Part shown: in pieces, positions 32,203-40,683 of the stretch
Position numbering within the stretch: position 1 is the first letter of the stretch
How the letters are laid out: each line of letters starts with the position of its first letter
Origin: Erodium maritimum
Lineage: Eukaryota; Streptophyta; Magnoliopsida; Geraniales; Geraniaceae
Assembly (NCBI GenBank): GCA_963921825.1
Contig: OY997589.1
Location: forward strand, 85,544,523 to 85,608,522
DNA length: 64,000 nt
Reading direction: 5' to 3'
Program-made: the position numbers and the translations under genes
Notes under the pieces: generated by a model
Told to the model about the DNA's origin: nothing
The model's database searches: none
The model's input: only the letters and a program-made list of their open reading frames with translations

Positions 32203-34046
32203 CTTTTAAATTTATTTAAAAAAATCAGTTTTCTATTTCGATAAAAAATATCCCGTCAACACTTCTATGAACCCTGCTCCCCATACCTCCCATTTGATGT
32301 GGAATACTTTCTGTTTTAGGGGGCAGGAACAGAACCTTGCCCCGTCACCATAGGGTTCTACACCTTGTTTTCTGTTCCCCGCGCACTGTATATGCTCTTA
32401 GCGACAAAGAATGGTAGTAAGAACTTTGAGGAGAGAGAAAATAATAATATAACAACTAATGAAGAGAGAGAATGTAACTACAAGTTAAATCTTACAACCA
32501 AGTTTAAAAAGATAATTTTGAGACTCGAAGAGATAAAGTACTTCTGCAACCTCCGAAGACTCTCACTACGATTCAGAGCGATAATTTAGCGCAACCGAGA
32601 AAACGTGGCCGTCCCAAGAAGGGTGAATCAAAGAAGTTGGCTCCTCCAATTGTTTATTATCAGACAAGGGCTAAAACCTCGGCTGATAACGGAGGCAGCT
32701 CGAACAGTTTCTTGATTGACATTGCTAAGAAGGATAGCTCAGGTAATTGGAGCTATAGCACGAAAGTCAGGAAAAAAGTTGCTAATGCTTTGGCAATCGC
32801 ACCTTTAAATACTGTAGCTGCACCTCAGAGTCTTGAGGAGGTAGTTACGAGTAGCAAGGAAGACAATTGCCCCGACTCGACTTCTAGGGAAGAGTTATTC
32901 CCGATTTCGGTTTGTAATCGTTTTTTGTGTCTGGATTCGGGTAGGAATTAGGCAAGCTGTTTCTTGCCGTTTCCTGCTTGGGTCTGCTGTTTTTTGTTTT
33001 CTTTTAGCTCTGTGTAGCTGTTCTGGTTTTGGGAAACTGTCCTTTTTGAGGATTGTTTGCTCGCTCTGTTTTACTTTTGTGTAAAACTTATGCTCAATAA
33101 ATTTTTAGCTTATAAAAAAAGAAGAATAGATAAAGTACTTAAACTTGTTCTTGAGCTACCACTGGTTAGCGGTTATCACTACAAAATGTAGTGACAAGGA
33201 GGGATAATATACCATGAGAAATGATACTTACTACTAATAGTAACGAATGGTTTACTAGTATAGATGCTTTTAGCAAGAAATAGTATTGTAGCTTCTTGAT
33301 CAAAATCTCCATTTATTCAGGTGAAAGTGCTCAGAGCAATAAGATTCAGAGAAAAAATCATCATCACACTTCCCCTAAACGGTGAGCCCATGCACTTAGT
33401 TGTAATGTGAACTCAAGGGATATTCCGGTATTTTTAGCTCAGAGCCCGTGCACTTAGTTCATTGTTGGGGTAACCATGCGTTCTAACCTTATTTGACCTT
33501 TGTTTTGGCAATCCTAGTTGGGGTTTACCTTTCATTGCACTTCCTAACTATGACCTTTTTAATTTTTTTCTTCAAAACTATCAATTACCGTCTGAATAAA
33601 TGTAGTCGTTAGTTTTGAAAAGGAAAAGTCCAAAATGCCAAAAAATGGAAAGGTCAAGCCCAACTTTAGGTTATTGACTTTTGTTGAGGGCATTTATGCC
33701 TTTTCACATCCAAAACTAACGTCCCCGTTAATTTTGACGACAAACGATAGTTTCTGCAAAAAATGGAAAGGTCATAGTTGGAAAGTGCAACGAAAGATAA
33801 ACTCCAGTTAGGATCGCCAAAACAAAGGTCAAATGGGATTAGGAAGCATGGTTTTCCCTTTATTGTTTTCCTAAAAAGTGTTTAAATCGATTTGCAGGAC
33901 AAAAGGTTGAAATAGAAGTGAACTTTAAAGAGAGATATGAACCACCATCTGGCTTGGAGAAGATAGATTATATTCTATTCTTACTAGTGGCGGGAACAGG
34001 CTATAGCATAGCTTCCATTTTGAAGAGAGGGATGAACCACTCCTGA
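17381..34046 (+). CDS. GP210: Nuclear pore membrane glycoprotein GP210 (NUP210), C-terminal nine exons
   Basis: GP210 is a large nuclear-envelope protein of the pore membrane ring. Nine exons join in frame with GT-AG introns: 17381-17453, 24463-24495, 24618-24756, 24830-24898, 25475-25697, 31455-31521, 31606-31697, 33321-33381 and 33898-34046. They total 906 nt, 301 codons plus stop. Matches to the family include LYPQNPV, VGQGTTQ, ILTNVPFPTRGYKFSVK, PFDCKVEP, YVVPWMDPDNGN, LYCLFFPYSPE, VSGSAPAVLVGGFS, LTPDSNT, VGNT, RKEDFGIGG and IIITLPLNGQKVEIEV, then a hydrophobic segment near the C-terminus. Family proteins are about 1,900 residues, so over 80% is absent. About 24 family residues between exons 1 and 2 are missing, and the tail after the membrane segment is short. 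Introns 1, 4, 5, 7 and 8 carry transposons. It may be a partial duplicate, a decaying gene, or the 3' end of a gene whose upstream exons lie outside the window. Confidence 0.78.
17690..19282 (+). pseudogene. Plant LINE ORF1 (RRM-type), decayed
   Basis: An RRM-like start (RLFICNLPSDFSQHHLFDLF, then KRFGFIFFLNKEDATSA) is followed by the DUF4283-like segment FRWVSFARIPLAGWSL, then an acidic and Pro-rich linker. A basic stretch (RNGRPK) and VWAMCKSMGF end the frame at 19282. There is a stop at 17778-17780, a shift near 18830-18850 and another stop near 19088. ORF1 proteins of this kind bind LINE RNA. Confidence 0.7.
19358..20206 (-). mobile_element. Antisense LINE 3' fragment nested in the LINE 3' UTR
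   Basis: It opens with a T run and ATCAGCAAAACAAATTTAAA, a LINE 3' end on the minus strand. The duplication GTATTGTT lies at 19350-19357 and 20207-20214. Inside, a segment of about 100 bp with CGAGCTGAGCGTTC and CCTGTAATTATAC-like blocks occurs twice (about 19845-19945 and 20080-20185). No ORF is recognisable. Confidence 0.75.
20267..20611. other. Unassigned intron segment
   Basis: It continues the sequence that stood left of the LINE at 17514-17617. The short frames are not a recognised protein. Confidence 0.3.
20622..21565 (+). mobile_element. Non-autonomous LINE-type retroposon in GP210 intron 1
   Basis: The duplication ATGTGCTTAC lies at 20612-20621 and 21566-21575, and an A run ends the element. 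The 5' half is Pro/Ser-codon-rich with no domain seen. The 3' half (TTCTTCGTGATCAAGG ... ATTAATGAAATTGCACATTC) matches the 3' tail of the copy at 58.2-59.9 kb. There is no reverse transcriptase. Confidence 0.7.
21725..23661 (+). mobile_element. Non-autonomous LINE-type retroposon split by a LINE fragment
   Basis: An AAAACCCTAGC 5' leader at about 21725 is followed by GC-rich DNA with CCCCGCCAGGAGGGATG, the block seen at ORF1 ends in the copies near 30.3 and 59.5 kb. A U-rich tail and A7 run end it at about 23654-23661. The insertion at 22536-23514 interrupts the tail. I could not find its own target duplication. Confidence 0.55.
22536..23514 (-). mobile_element. 5'-truncated LINE with reverse-transcriptase zinc-binding (zf-RVT) C-terminus
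   Basis: A 16-bp duplication, TTTTCTTGTTGTAGTT, lies at 22520-22535 and 23515-23530. The T run after the first copy is the poly(A) tail. Minus-strand frames carry the ORF2 end: VKHPWADFLWIKGMSPKYS and ALVWLMMFDAVPT, then CGACNRCFENATHLFLHC, the zf-RVT Cys/His motif, and LVLWHIWISRNARVFQG. The frames are shifted relative to each other. It is the only piece of LINE ORF2 that I recognise in the window. Confidence 0.85.
23662..24462. other. End of GP210 intron 1
   Basis: AT-rich intron. A short inverted repeat, AAAACGGC ... GCCGTTTT, lies at about 23783-23813. No gene is seen. Confidence 0.4.
24948..25415. mobile_element. MULE-like MITE in GP210 intron 4
   Basis: The terminal inverted repeats are about 150 bp each. 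They share TAACTATACGTTTTTAACAC-like, CTTAAGTTTCCAATCAGTAAC and TGTTTTCCGTCCAT motifs. A 9-bp duplication, TAATGTAAA (24939-24947) and TAATGTAAT (25416-25424), fits the Mutator superfamily. It is non-coding and would form a long hairpin in the transcript. Confidence 0.8.
25698..26099. repeat. GP210 intron 5 start, with an exact 53-bp tandem duplication
   Basis: The unit beginning CTAAGTAGAATCTATT occurs at 25974-26026 and again at 26027-26079. The rest is unassigned. Confidence 0.7.
26105..26519 (-). mobile_element. Solo LTR (415 bp) in GP210 intron 5
   Basis: The plus-strand ends are TGATAGG ... GTAACA, with a perfect GATAG duplication at 26100-26104 and 26520-26524. A TATATATAAC promoter-like motif on the minus strand (about 26311-26320) suggests minus orientation. 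There is no internal coding region. Confidence 0.8.
26520..26829. other. Unassigned AT-rich spacer before the Copia fragment
   Basis: No 5' LTR for the Copia fragment is visible here, and no other feature is supported. Confidence 0.3.
26830..28146 (+). pseudogene. Ty1/copia reverse transcriptase and RNase H, decayed
   Basis: Across several frames the order is: EVHHLDVKSAFLKGDLDKEV, LHKALYGLRRAPHAWNSKLD, VYGDALIVAG at the YVDD site (catalytic Asp pair changed), FKMSDH, YAAKLLEQAGLSRCN, then RNase H motifs KKQKVVALSTCEAEYISATT, CQGVWLA, QLCKNPVFHDQSKHIETHYH and FIRECVNG. Gag, protease and integrase are absent. Multiple frameshifts exclude function. It lies in GP210 intron 5. Confidence 0.88.
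28393..30635 (+). mobile_element. Non-autonomous LINE with DUF4283/CCHC-type ORF1, no ORF2
   Basis: A 16-bp duplication, AATGCAGTCGGTGCTT (28377-28392) and AATGCATTCGGTGCTT (30636-30651), one mismatch, shows insertion into a Copia LTR. The interior has a GC-rich leader, an ORF1, then immediately the 3' tail (GAGGTTCCCACGGATCTCC ... ATCAATTGATCAATGAAA). The 2,243-bp length is complete at both ends, so the missing reverse transcriptase is not 5' truncation. Confidence 0.82.
29400..30338 (+). pseudogene. LINE ORF1, DUF4283 domain and degenerate CCHC knuckle
   Basis: GHIRFYFRSAKARAWVRGHE, PWCFDGRALLLGDMD and VQLWVHVRGLPPLVRT fit DUF4283. After a frame change comes YTKLPGFCFNDGRLGHVMKE then C, a CCHC_4-type knuckle lacking its second Cys. 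The frame ends GAGKQPRQEE and a stop at 30338. Stops near 29757 and 29989 disable it. Confidence 0.75.
30702..31454. other. End of GP210 intron 5, possible antisense retroposon remnant
   Basis: The segment 30800-31080 has the A/C-rich character of the minus-strand retroposon ends elsewhere in the window, but I could not find a duplication. Nothing else is seen. Confidence 0.3.
31962..32400. mobile_element. Harbinger/Tourist-like MITE (31965-32397) in GP210 intron 7
   Basis: The ends GAGCATCCACATCGCTCGCG and, inward from the right, GAGCATATACAGTGCGCGGG are imperfect inverted repeats. Perfect TTA duplications lie at 31962-31964 and 32398-32400. A TA microsatellite occupies about 32165-32200. 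The ends share GAGCA with the 7.7-10.0 kb element. It is non-coding, 433 bp. Confidence 0.82.
32544..33127 (+). mobile_element. 5'-truncated ORF1-only LINE-type retroposon in GP210 intron 7
   Basis: A 13-bp duplication, AGATAAAGTACTT, lies at 32531-32543 and 33128-33140. The frame after 32585 encodes an AT-hook-like RKRGRPKKGESKK, then a Ser/Lys/Ala-rich tail ending at 32951. A 3' UTR with AATAAA (about 33098) and an A7 run follow. ORF1 C-terminus joins the 3' UTR with no ORF2 between, which simple 5' truncation of a full LINE would not produce. Confidence 0.75.
33467..33858. mobile_element. MULE-like MITE in GP210 intron 8
   Basis: Inverted repeats of about 150 bp share TTTGACCTTTGTTTTGGC, TTGCACTT and CAACTATGACCTTT-like blocks. 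The 9-bp flanks TTCATTGTT (33458-33466) and TTTATTGTT (33859-33867) differ at one base. It is non-coding and ends only 39 bp from the last GP210 exon. Confidence 0.75.
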
Positions 34047-34382
34047 CTTTGATACAAAGTAATAAATGTTGTCATGGTGTCTACATGGTAAATTGTTATT
34101 TGATGAAATAAATGCTTTTAAAAGTAATGACTTTGATACCAACGTTTTGGAGTTGAACCATAAGAGATAGGAACCAAACATTACACACAAGTCACCCTCT
34201 CGCAATAAAATTTGATGTTTTTGGCTAAAAATGAGTTGTTACAAATTTGCGTTCCTATCTTGGGTATTACAAATAGTAGACATGTTAGTGTACAGTTCGT
34301 AGCATGCCTTCTCACGTTGTAGAACACGACCTAACCTTAATGTTCTCTTTAGATCATATACTATTATGATTTGAGATCTTAT
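34047..34382. other. Region after the GP210 stop
   Basis: Possible 3' UTR. No clear polyadenylation element or further exon is seen before the retroposon at 34393. Confidence 0.35.
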
Positions 34383-36582
34383 ACGATTATAAACTTTTTT
34401 GATCAGCAAAAACAAGTTTAAATTAAAACTCTTCCAAGAGAGAAAAGGATTACAATGAGATGGTCTACCTACAGACCAGTGAATGAAAAAGCGCTGGCAT
34501 GACAATTCAGCCTCATGACAATCCCGGCGAGGGAGTAACCTGATACATGAAAGAGCATTCATATACAAGGAACCTCGGCATCCCAATATGGGAGCAAACC
34601 TAACAATGAAGGTCTAAAAAACCAGATTTTACAACCATGAAGTGCTAAACAAGTAAAAGTACAGGGTCTGACACTCATATTTTACAACTATGAAGCTCAC
34701 CAAAAATAGGTCTGAAACCCTGATTTTCAACCATTAAGAACAAGTAGTACTGATATAAAACCAATCAACGGCCTAAGAAAGTAGTACACCCTGTAAGAAC
34801 CGCTCCCGGTCAACGCCAGTCAAATCGGCGAAAAACAGGAAAATTTAAAAAATTTAGACAGACACTTAAATGAACCTAAATTTGACCCCGAGGGTCATAC
34901 CGGACTTAATTTGACCCCGATATCGACCAAAGTGAGTTCCGGGGGACTCAGGGAAACTTTCTGACCAATTTGGGAAAGGTTGACTTTTTGCTGGAAAAGT
35001 CAACCGAGCGACGTTTTGGTCCGTTCGAGGTCCGTTTCGGATCCAAAAAGCTTAGCCGTCATCGCACCGGTCTTAGTTGAGCCGTTTCCTTGTAGCCCGT
35101 GAAGTTTCGTAATTTCTTTGAAAAAGTGCCCGTTCAAGGCCCGAAACAGCCGAATTTCGCGAATCTGATTGGAAAATATCTAGAAGATATTTTCCAAAAA
35201 GGTGTGGGACCCACTTGCCACATGTCACCAATGTGGTGGTGTTAGGTTTATTGGACAAAACAAGAGAAGGCTAAATTAGTGTTAGTTTTGTAATTAAGTA
35301 TTAGTTGTTGTTTTAAAAACAAAACAAAAGGGAACGCAAATACAAGTGTTCGGCCATAACACCAAAAAAGGGTAGAATTAGAGAGAGAAAGTGGAGAGAG
35401 GAAAAAGAAGGTGAAAATGGAGAAAAAGAGAAGAAAAGGTTGGGGATTTGTGATTTCCCGACGATCCAACCGACGGATCGTCTCAACGATCGAAGAATCG
35501 AGTTCCCGTCATCATTCCCTACGATGAGCATCTATCCGATTTTCGTTTTGGTACGTTTAAAAGTTAGGGTTTGTGTTTAAATGAGTTAAATATGGATGAG
35601 TCGAGGTGTTGGGTTCGTTGGGAACGTTTTGGAGCGAAAAGGATCGATTTCCGGTGACCGGAGGCTCGGGGGAGCTCCGGCCACCGTGTATGGTGGCTGC
35701 CGGAGTTGGGGGGGGGGGTGGCTGGCCGGAGCTAGGGCCGGCCACCATGGTGGTGAACGGTCCAAAAACGGCCCAAGCCACCCACGACCCTTGATGGCCG
35801 AGTGGGGCCCACATGCTCGGGTATCGGGTTTTCGTGTTCGGGTGGTTTAGGACGATCCCCAAGTCGTTAATCCACACCCGGATCGAAATTTGGAATTAAA
35901 TTGTAAAAGTTGTCATTGACGGGTTTAGAAACTTTAAACGCGAATTAAATTGCTCGGAAATCGATTCCGTCGATTGCGTTGGAACCCTTGAATTATTCTA
36001 AGACCGTAGAAACGAAAACGGGAATTTTCGGAGCCCTGGAAGGACGTTTTCCAATCCCGGGCAGATTCGCCGGGTCGGGTGAAACGGGCTTTTCCGGGCC
36101 CGTTATTGACAATGTCGAGTAATTGGGAAGTATGGGAGTGATCGACATTGTCGGGGTTGAGTTTGGGCGTCAAATTCATTAAAATTCAGCTTTGTGTGAA
36201 AACTTAAAAAGTGTTTAATTGTGATCTTGTTAGATCGTGCCGAGGACCGCGGAAAGGGAAAGCTAGGCGAGTGATCTCGAGCACGCCGCAGCTTGGGCGT
36301 GGACTTTTGGGAAAACGTTACGAGGTAGGGAAAAGTAGCCGGATCTCGGCCCTGACTAGGGAAAGTTAACAGTAGAAATGCATGTGACACATTGGTGTCG
36401 TGGGTTAAGTAAGTTTATCGAACAATAGAAAGGCAGGCGACACCGAGTGGTGTCGTATGATACGGGAACGTATCGAACAATAGAAATGCATGTGACACTT
36501 AGTAGTGTCGTAGGAGCAGTGAACATATTGATATTAGAATTACTGGAGGCATTTGGTTATGCCCGGGGGTTGATTGTTTAGT

Positions 36583-37135
36583 TTGCGTCTTGGGTGGCCA
36601 TGAGTGCCCGTGGGGTTGTTGAGCCCGTGTCTTTACTGTTGGTGTGTCTTGGGTGGCCATGAGTGCCCGTGGGGTCGTTGAGCCCGTGTCTTTACTGTTG
36701 GTGTGTCTTGGGTGGCCATGAGTGCCCGTCGGGTCGTTGAGCCCGTGTCTTTACTGTTGGTGTGTCTTGGGTGGCCATGAGTGCCCGTGGGGTTGTTGAG
36801 CCCGTGTCTTTACCGTTGGTGTCTTGGGTGGCCATGAGTGCCCGTGGGGTTATTGAACCCGTGTTTTACCGTTGGTGTCTTGAGTGACCATGAGTACCTG
36901 TGGGGTTGTTGAACCTGTTTCTTTACTGTTGGAGTCTTGGGTGGCCATGAGTGCCCGTGGGGTTGCTGAAACCGTGTTTTACCGTTGGTGTCTTGGGTGG
37001 CCATGAGTGCCCGTGGAGTTGTTGAACCCGTGGTTTTACCGTGGTATCTTGGGTGGCCATGAGTGCCCGTGGGGTTGTTGAACCCGTGTTTTACCGTTGG
37101 TGTCTTGGGTGGCCATGAGTGCATGTGGAATGTTA
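36583..37135. repeat. 57-bp tandem array, about nine to ten copies
   Basis: The unit contains GTCTTGGGTGGCCATGAGTG and GTTGTTGAGCCCGTGT. Later copies are a few bases shorter. The minus-strand frames with HSWPPKTPTVKHG repeats are an artefact of a unit length divisible by three. Confidence 0.88.
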
Positions 37136-37198
37136 AACCGGTGTTGTTGCTGTTGTTGAACTTTGCTTGTGATTGTGATTGTGGTTACCTGGGGTTGG

Positions 37199-37465
37199 TG
37201 AGTGACAGGTCGACAACCTGATCCGACTTTGTGTCGGGAAAAGTGCGACAGGTCGACAGCCTGATCCAACCGTCGTGTTGGGAAAAGTGCGACAGGTCGA
37301 CCGCTTGATCCAACCGTCGTGTTGGGAAAAATGCGACAGGTCGACAGCCTGATCCGATTGGGTGTCGGGAAAAGTGCGACAGGTCGACAACCTGATCCAA
37401 CCGTCGTGTTGGGAAAAGTGTGACAGGTCGGCCGCCTGATCCAACCGTCGTGTTGGGAAAAGGGC
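37199..37465. repeat. 44-bp tandem array, about six copies
   Basis: The unit contains GACAGGTCGACAGCCTGATC and CGTGTTGGGAAAA. Variants alternate CGTCGTGTTGGG with GTGTCGGG. Confidence 0.88.
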
Positions 37466-37734
37466 AGGGGTACTAAGTTGCTGGAGTGCGATCTTTTGCG
37501 ATCTTGTTTGGTGTGCGATCCTTTGTGATCTTGGGTGTGGCGTGGTTATCTTTCGTGTCTTTGGAGGAAGTCGTAATCGTTGTGTCGGGTCTACATTACG
37601 TGTCCGAGTGTTGAGTTTGTGGATAGTAGTCCCCGGTGTTTGGGTTGTTGTTGTTGTTTCCGGCATGTTCTGCTAAGTATGCCGTAGTCAGTCTGGTATC
37701 CGTGGTGGTGAGCGAACGCTCACCCCTAGCTGCT

Positions 37735-37780
37735 TTTCCTACAGGTACTGGTCGCGGGACGGACCAGTACCTGTAGGAAA
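37735..37780. repeat. Perfect 19-bp inverted repeat (hairpin) in the giant LTR
   Basis: TTTCCTACAGGTACTGGTC (37735-37753) is followed by an 8-base loop and its exact reverse complement (37762-37780). Confidence 0.92.
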
Positions 37781-38924
37781 CACTCTCGAAGCTTGAAGGG
37801 TTGGGAGCGGGAGTCCGGGTTTCCTTTTGAGTCTAGCGACGTACGCCTTATATTTTGTCCGCTTGTTGGGACGGACTTTTGAGTTGTAAATTATTATTTT
37901 GATTAACAAAATGGTGGTTTTAAAGCGATTTATTTAAAAAGTTCGAAAATGTTTTATTGTCTTAAACGTTCGCGTTCCGGGTTCGGTTCCACTGAATTTG
38001 GGGCGTGACATAGATCAGGTGAGAAATATCTACCCGAATACACTAAACCCAAAGGTCGATTATGAAAGTAAACAACTAACATGCACAAAGGCCAAACCAC
38101 TCACCGGCGGCCAACACCTAAAACCGGGGAGTCCTAACCACAAAAGTGGAAGGAAGCAGATCAATACTAATAAGAAAACGATGAAGGGGCTCAACGGGAA
38201 CACAAATATTAAGCTGAAGAGAAGGAATATAAGTACCAGAACCACGACGAACCGCAAGACCCACAAAGATCAACACCCAGATGGATGAAGAAACGTGTCC
38301 CACGACCGGATCACTAACGAAACGCCGGGAAAACCAAAAGAGCCAATATACGTGAGTAGATCAGCACCATAACGATCAACACCGAAATGAAGAAACGCGT
38401 CCCACGGCCAGAGCTGAAACTAGACACCTTCGAAGGCTCAAAAGAAGCTTCACAAACATCACCTCGGGGAGCAGATCTGCAGCGGAGTCGAGAAATTTGG
38501 TGGCCAACACCAATACTCGGACCGAACACCTTGAGACTATTGCCACCGCCACCACTAATCCTTACGAAATCAGAGATGACCAGAACACCTGCCACAAAGG
38601 TCGGATCTGGAGGTGACATGACTAAAGAGGGGAAAAAGATTGACTTCGTTGAAAAACCCTCGAACACCACATGCCAACGAGAGAAATACCCCACCACACC
38701 GGACTGGGCTGCACCACACCACGACTGAAGATGAAGAGGCACAACAACAAGCCAGCACCAAAACTCGTGCCCACAAATCATACAGATCCGGGGGAAACGG
38801 AGCTCTAACGACCTCCTCTGGCAGAGGAGATCAGAAGACCATCAGCGCCGTCCAGGAATCCGGCCAAAGAAGAACCAAACCAGCGATAAATCCGGCGAGA
38901 AGAAGTAGGGGAAGCAAATCCAGA

Positions 38925-40481
38925 TGACGCCCTGCAGTTTTAACACAGAAAAGGACACGGCAAGCGTACAGGTCATCAAGTAGTATTTCGGTATTTTTAG
39001 TTCCGGATTATCGTACCCAAGGGAGCACAAGACAAGCAATTCCTATTTGAAGTTCGTAGTAATTAAAAGATGGTTTTTGGTTTTGAAAGATGGTTTTTGG
39101 TTTTGAAAGATGCAAATGTAAACGAGTAATTAAAAGGTGAACAAGTATTCAGGTAAATCAGAAGAGATTAGAATCAAAGAAAAAGATAATCTAAGGTTTT
39201 CGGGTTCATAGAGACCAATTCCAATGCATTTAAATGACGATGAACACTGTGTAGTTGTCTGATTTTAGGGGCAACGAATCATCTCTCAAACTAGTCCTGA
39301 CTCCTCACGTTGTTTCGGACCCTAGTGGAATCTAACCACCCAGCTCTCACAAATCAGGATGTAAGGAGACCCAAAACATTACATTCTTTGATAATTTCTA
39401 ACTTTCGGTATGAATCCTATGGTTATTGCAATCGTGTTAACCTAGCTATCACTAGTCTAGATTTAAACCCAATTTGTATAAGATTTCTGACCTAATTGCA
39501 ACCCACCTCTCACGAGTGTCAGATTGCAATTCCCATCTTCTATCAGGCCTACCCGGGAGATAGAGCATTAAGTTTACATCTAATACAAACCCTAAATCAA
39601 ATCAACTAACATAATATTCATTCATACATTCAATACATTGAAAAGTAAATCTTTACTCCCCCATAATCCTAGATTATGAGGTTTAGCTACTCAAGAAGAA
39701 GGAGAAGAAGAAGAAGAAGAAGAAGAAGAAGAAGAAGAAGAAGAAAAAGAAGAAGAAGAAGAAGAAGAAGAAGAAGAAGAAGAAGAAGAAGAAGAAGAAG
39801 AAGAAGAAGAAGAAGAAGAAGAAGAAGAAGAAGAACATCATAAGCAATCATCATATTGAAAGAGTAGTGGAAATACAATACCATGTAGAATTACAATGGT
39901 TGAGTTTAAGCACTCTCTTCTCATACAAAGCTTGTCTAAGCTGCTTCTCTTCCTTCAAGCTTCAAAGTTCACCAATCTCCACCTTCTAGCTCTCTAGGAT
40001 TGTCCCAAAAACAAGTTATTTTTCTCTAAATTCGTGCTTCTCTATATATAGGACTTCAAGACCCTTTTTTTCCTTCTCAAATTCGGATTTTGAATAGGAA
40101 AATTTTCCTTTTGAAGTAGAAAACCCATCTGGAAGTTTGTAAGCCTTTTTCGGGCCTGATAAAGGGCCGGAACGGCTTTGGACCCTTGACAAAAGTTGCA
40201 GATCTCTGAATTCCCTTCGATTTGACATAAAATTTGAGGAAATCGGAGTTTGTATGAAGAAGTTATGCTCTTCACAAGATCAGTCAACTTCCAACACTCC
40301 TAAAACCGGGTTTTCCTCTATTTTAGCCATTTTTTTTTGATAAAATCACCTACAAAACATAATGAGAGATACAATACGAGTAACGAGAGAAAAGTGGTCC
40401 AATTTATACAATCTCGGGATTAAAATGCTCAAGAATGTGGGCTAAAAACATCTAGAATTGATGCAATTTATGTCCACATCA
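38925..40481 (-). mobile_element. Athila-type solo LTR (1.56 kb)
   Basis: The plus-strand ends TGACGCCCTG ... TGTCCACATCA match the LTRs of the full element at 44430-57505. So do internal blocks such as TCAAGTAGTA and TTATCGTACCCAAGGGAGCA. A perfect CCAGA duplication lies at 38920-38924 and 40482-40486. TATATATAGAG on the minus strand near 40036-40046 marks the likely promoter. Confidence 0.85.
39690..39836. repeat. GAA trinucleotide microsatellite
   Basis: About 48 GAA/AAG triplets with few interruptions, inside the solo LTR. The poly-Leu frame on the minus strand is an artefact. Confidence 0.95.
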
Positions 40482-40594
40482 CCAGACACGGCAAAAACAA
40501 ATCAGAACAGACCTGAAATCGCCGGCGAACGTACCAAGACGTCCGAACTGCCCAGAACCGCCGGCCACATGCTCACCCAACACGACGATTATAA

Positions 40595-40683
40595 TTTAAG
40601 ATTGTTATAATAGAAATTTGTTGTCAAGTAGGCAGGGCCGACCCTATTCATTGGCTAATTAGGCGGTGGCCTAATGTTTGAGT
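40595..40683. other. Spacer with a possible hAT-type end
   Basis: CAGGGCCGACCC at about 40632-40643 resembles hAT-type termini, but no partner end was found. Confidence 0.3.

Larger units (their letters stand above)
34792..38010 (+). mobile_element. Giant solo LTR (3.2 kb), same end type as the one at 10.8-14.3 kb
   Basis: It starts TGTAAGAACC and ends ATTTGGGGCGTGACA. The last 15 bases equal those of the LTR at 10846-14347 read on its minus strand. Both have internal tandem repeats and a GGTGAGC...GCTC segment near one end. No primer site, gag or pol is present. The 5-bp flanks (CACCC and TAGAT) do not match, so it may not be a simple solo LTR, or the duplication is lost. Confidence 0.68.
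34393..40584 (-). mobile_element. LINE-like retroposon (about 1.4 kb) carrying two nested solo LTRs
   Basis: The T run plus GATCAGCAAAAACAAGTTTA at 34394 is a minus-strand LINE 3' end. The 10-bp duplication ACGATTATAA lies at 34383-34392 and 40585-40594. Element sequence is found at 34393-34791, 38011-38924 and 40482-40584. Between lie LTRs at 34792-38010 and 38925-40481. Without them the element is about 1.4 kb, near the size of the copy at 228-1586. No ORF domain is recognised. Confidence 0.7.

Noticed and set aside
36810..37666. Repeat arrays considered as CRISPR-like, and minus-strand repeat protein
   Set aside because: The units are directly adjacent with no unique spacers, lie in a plant LTR, and there are no cas genes. 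The protein is a repeat artefact.
34787..38015. Claim of a target duplication for the 3.2-kb LTR
   Set aside because: The flanks CACCC and TAGAT do not match, and shifting the ends by a few bases did not help.
39687..39884. Poly-leucine open frame
   Set aside because: It is a translation of the GAA microsatellite on the minus strand.
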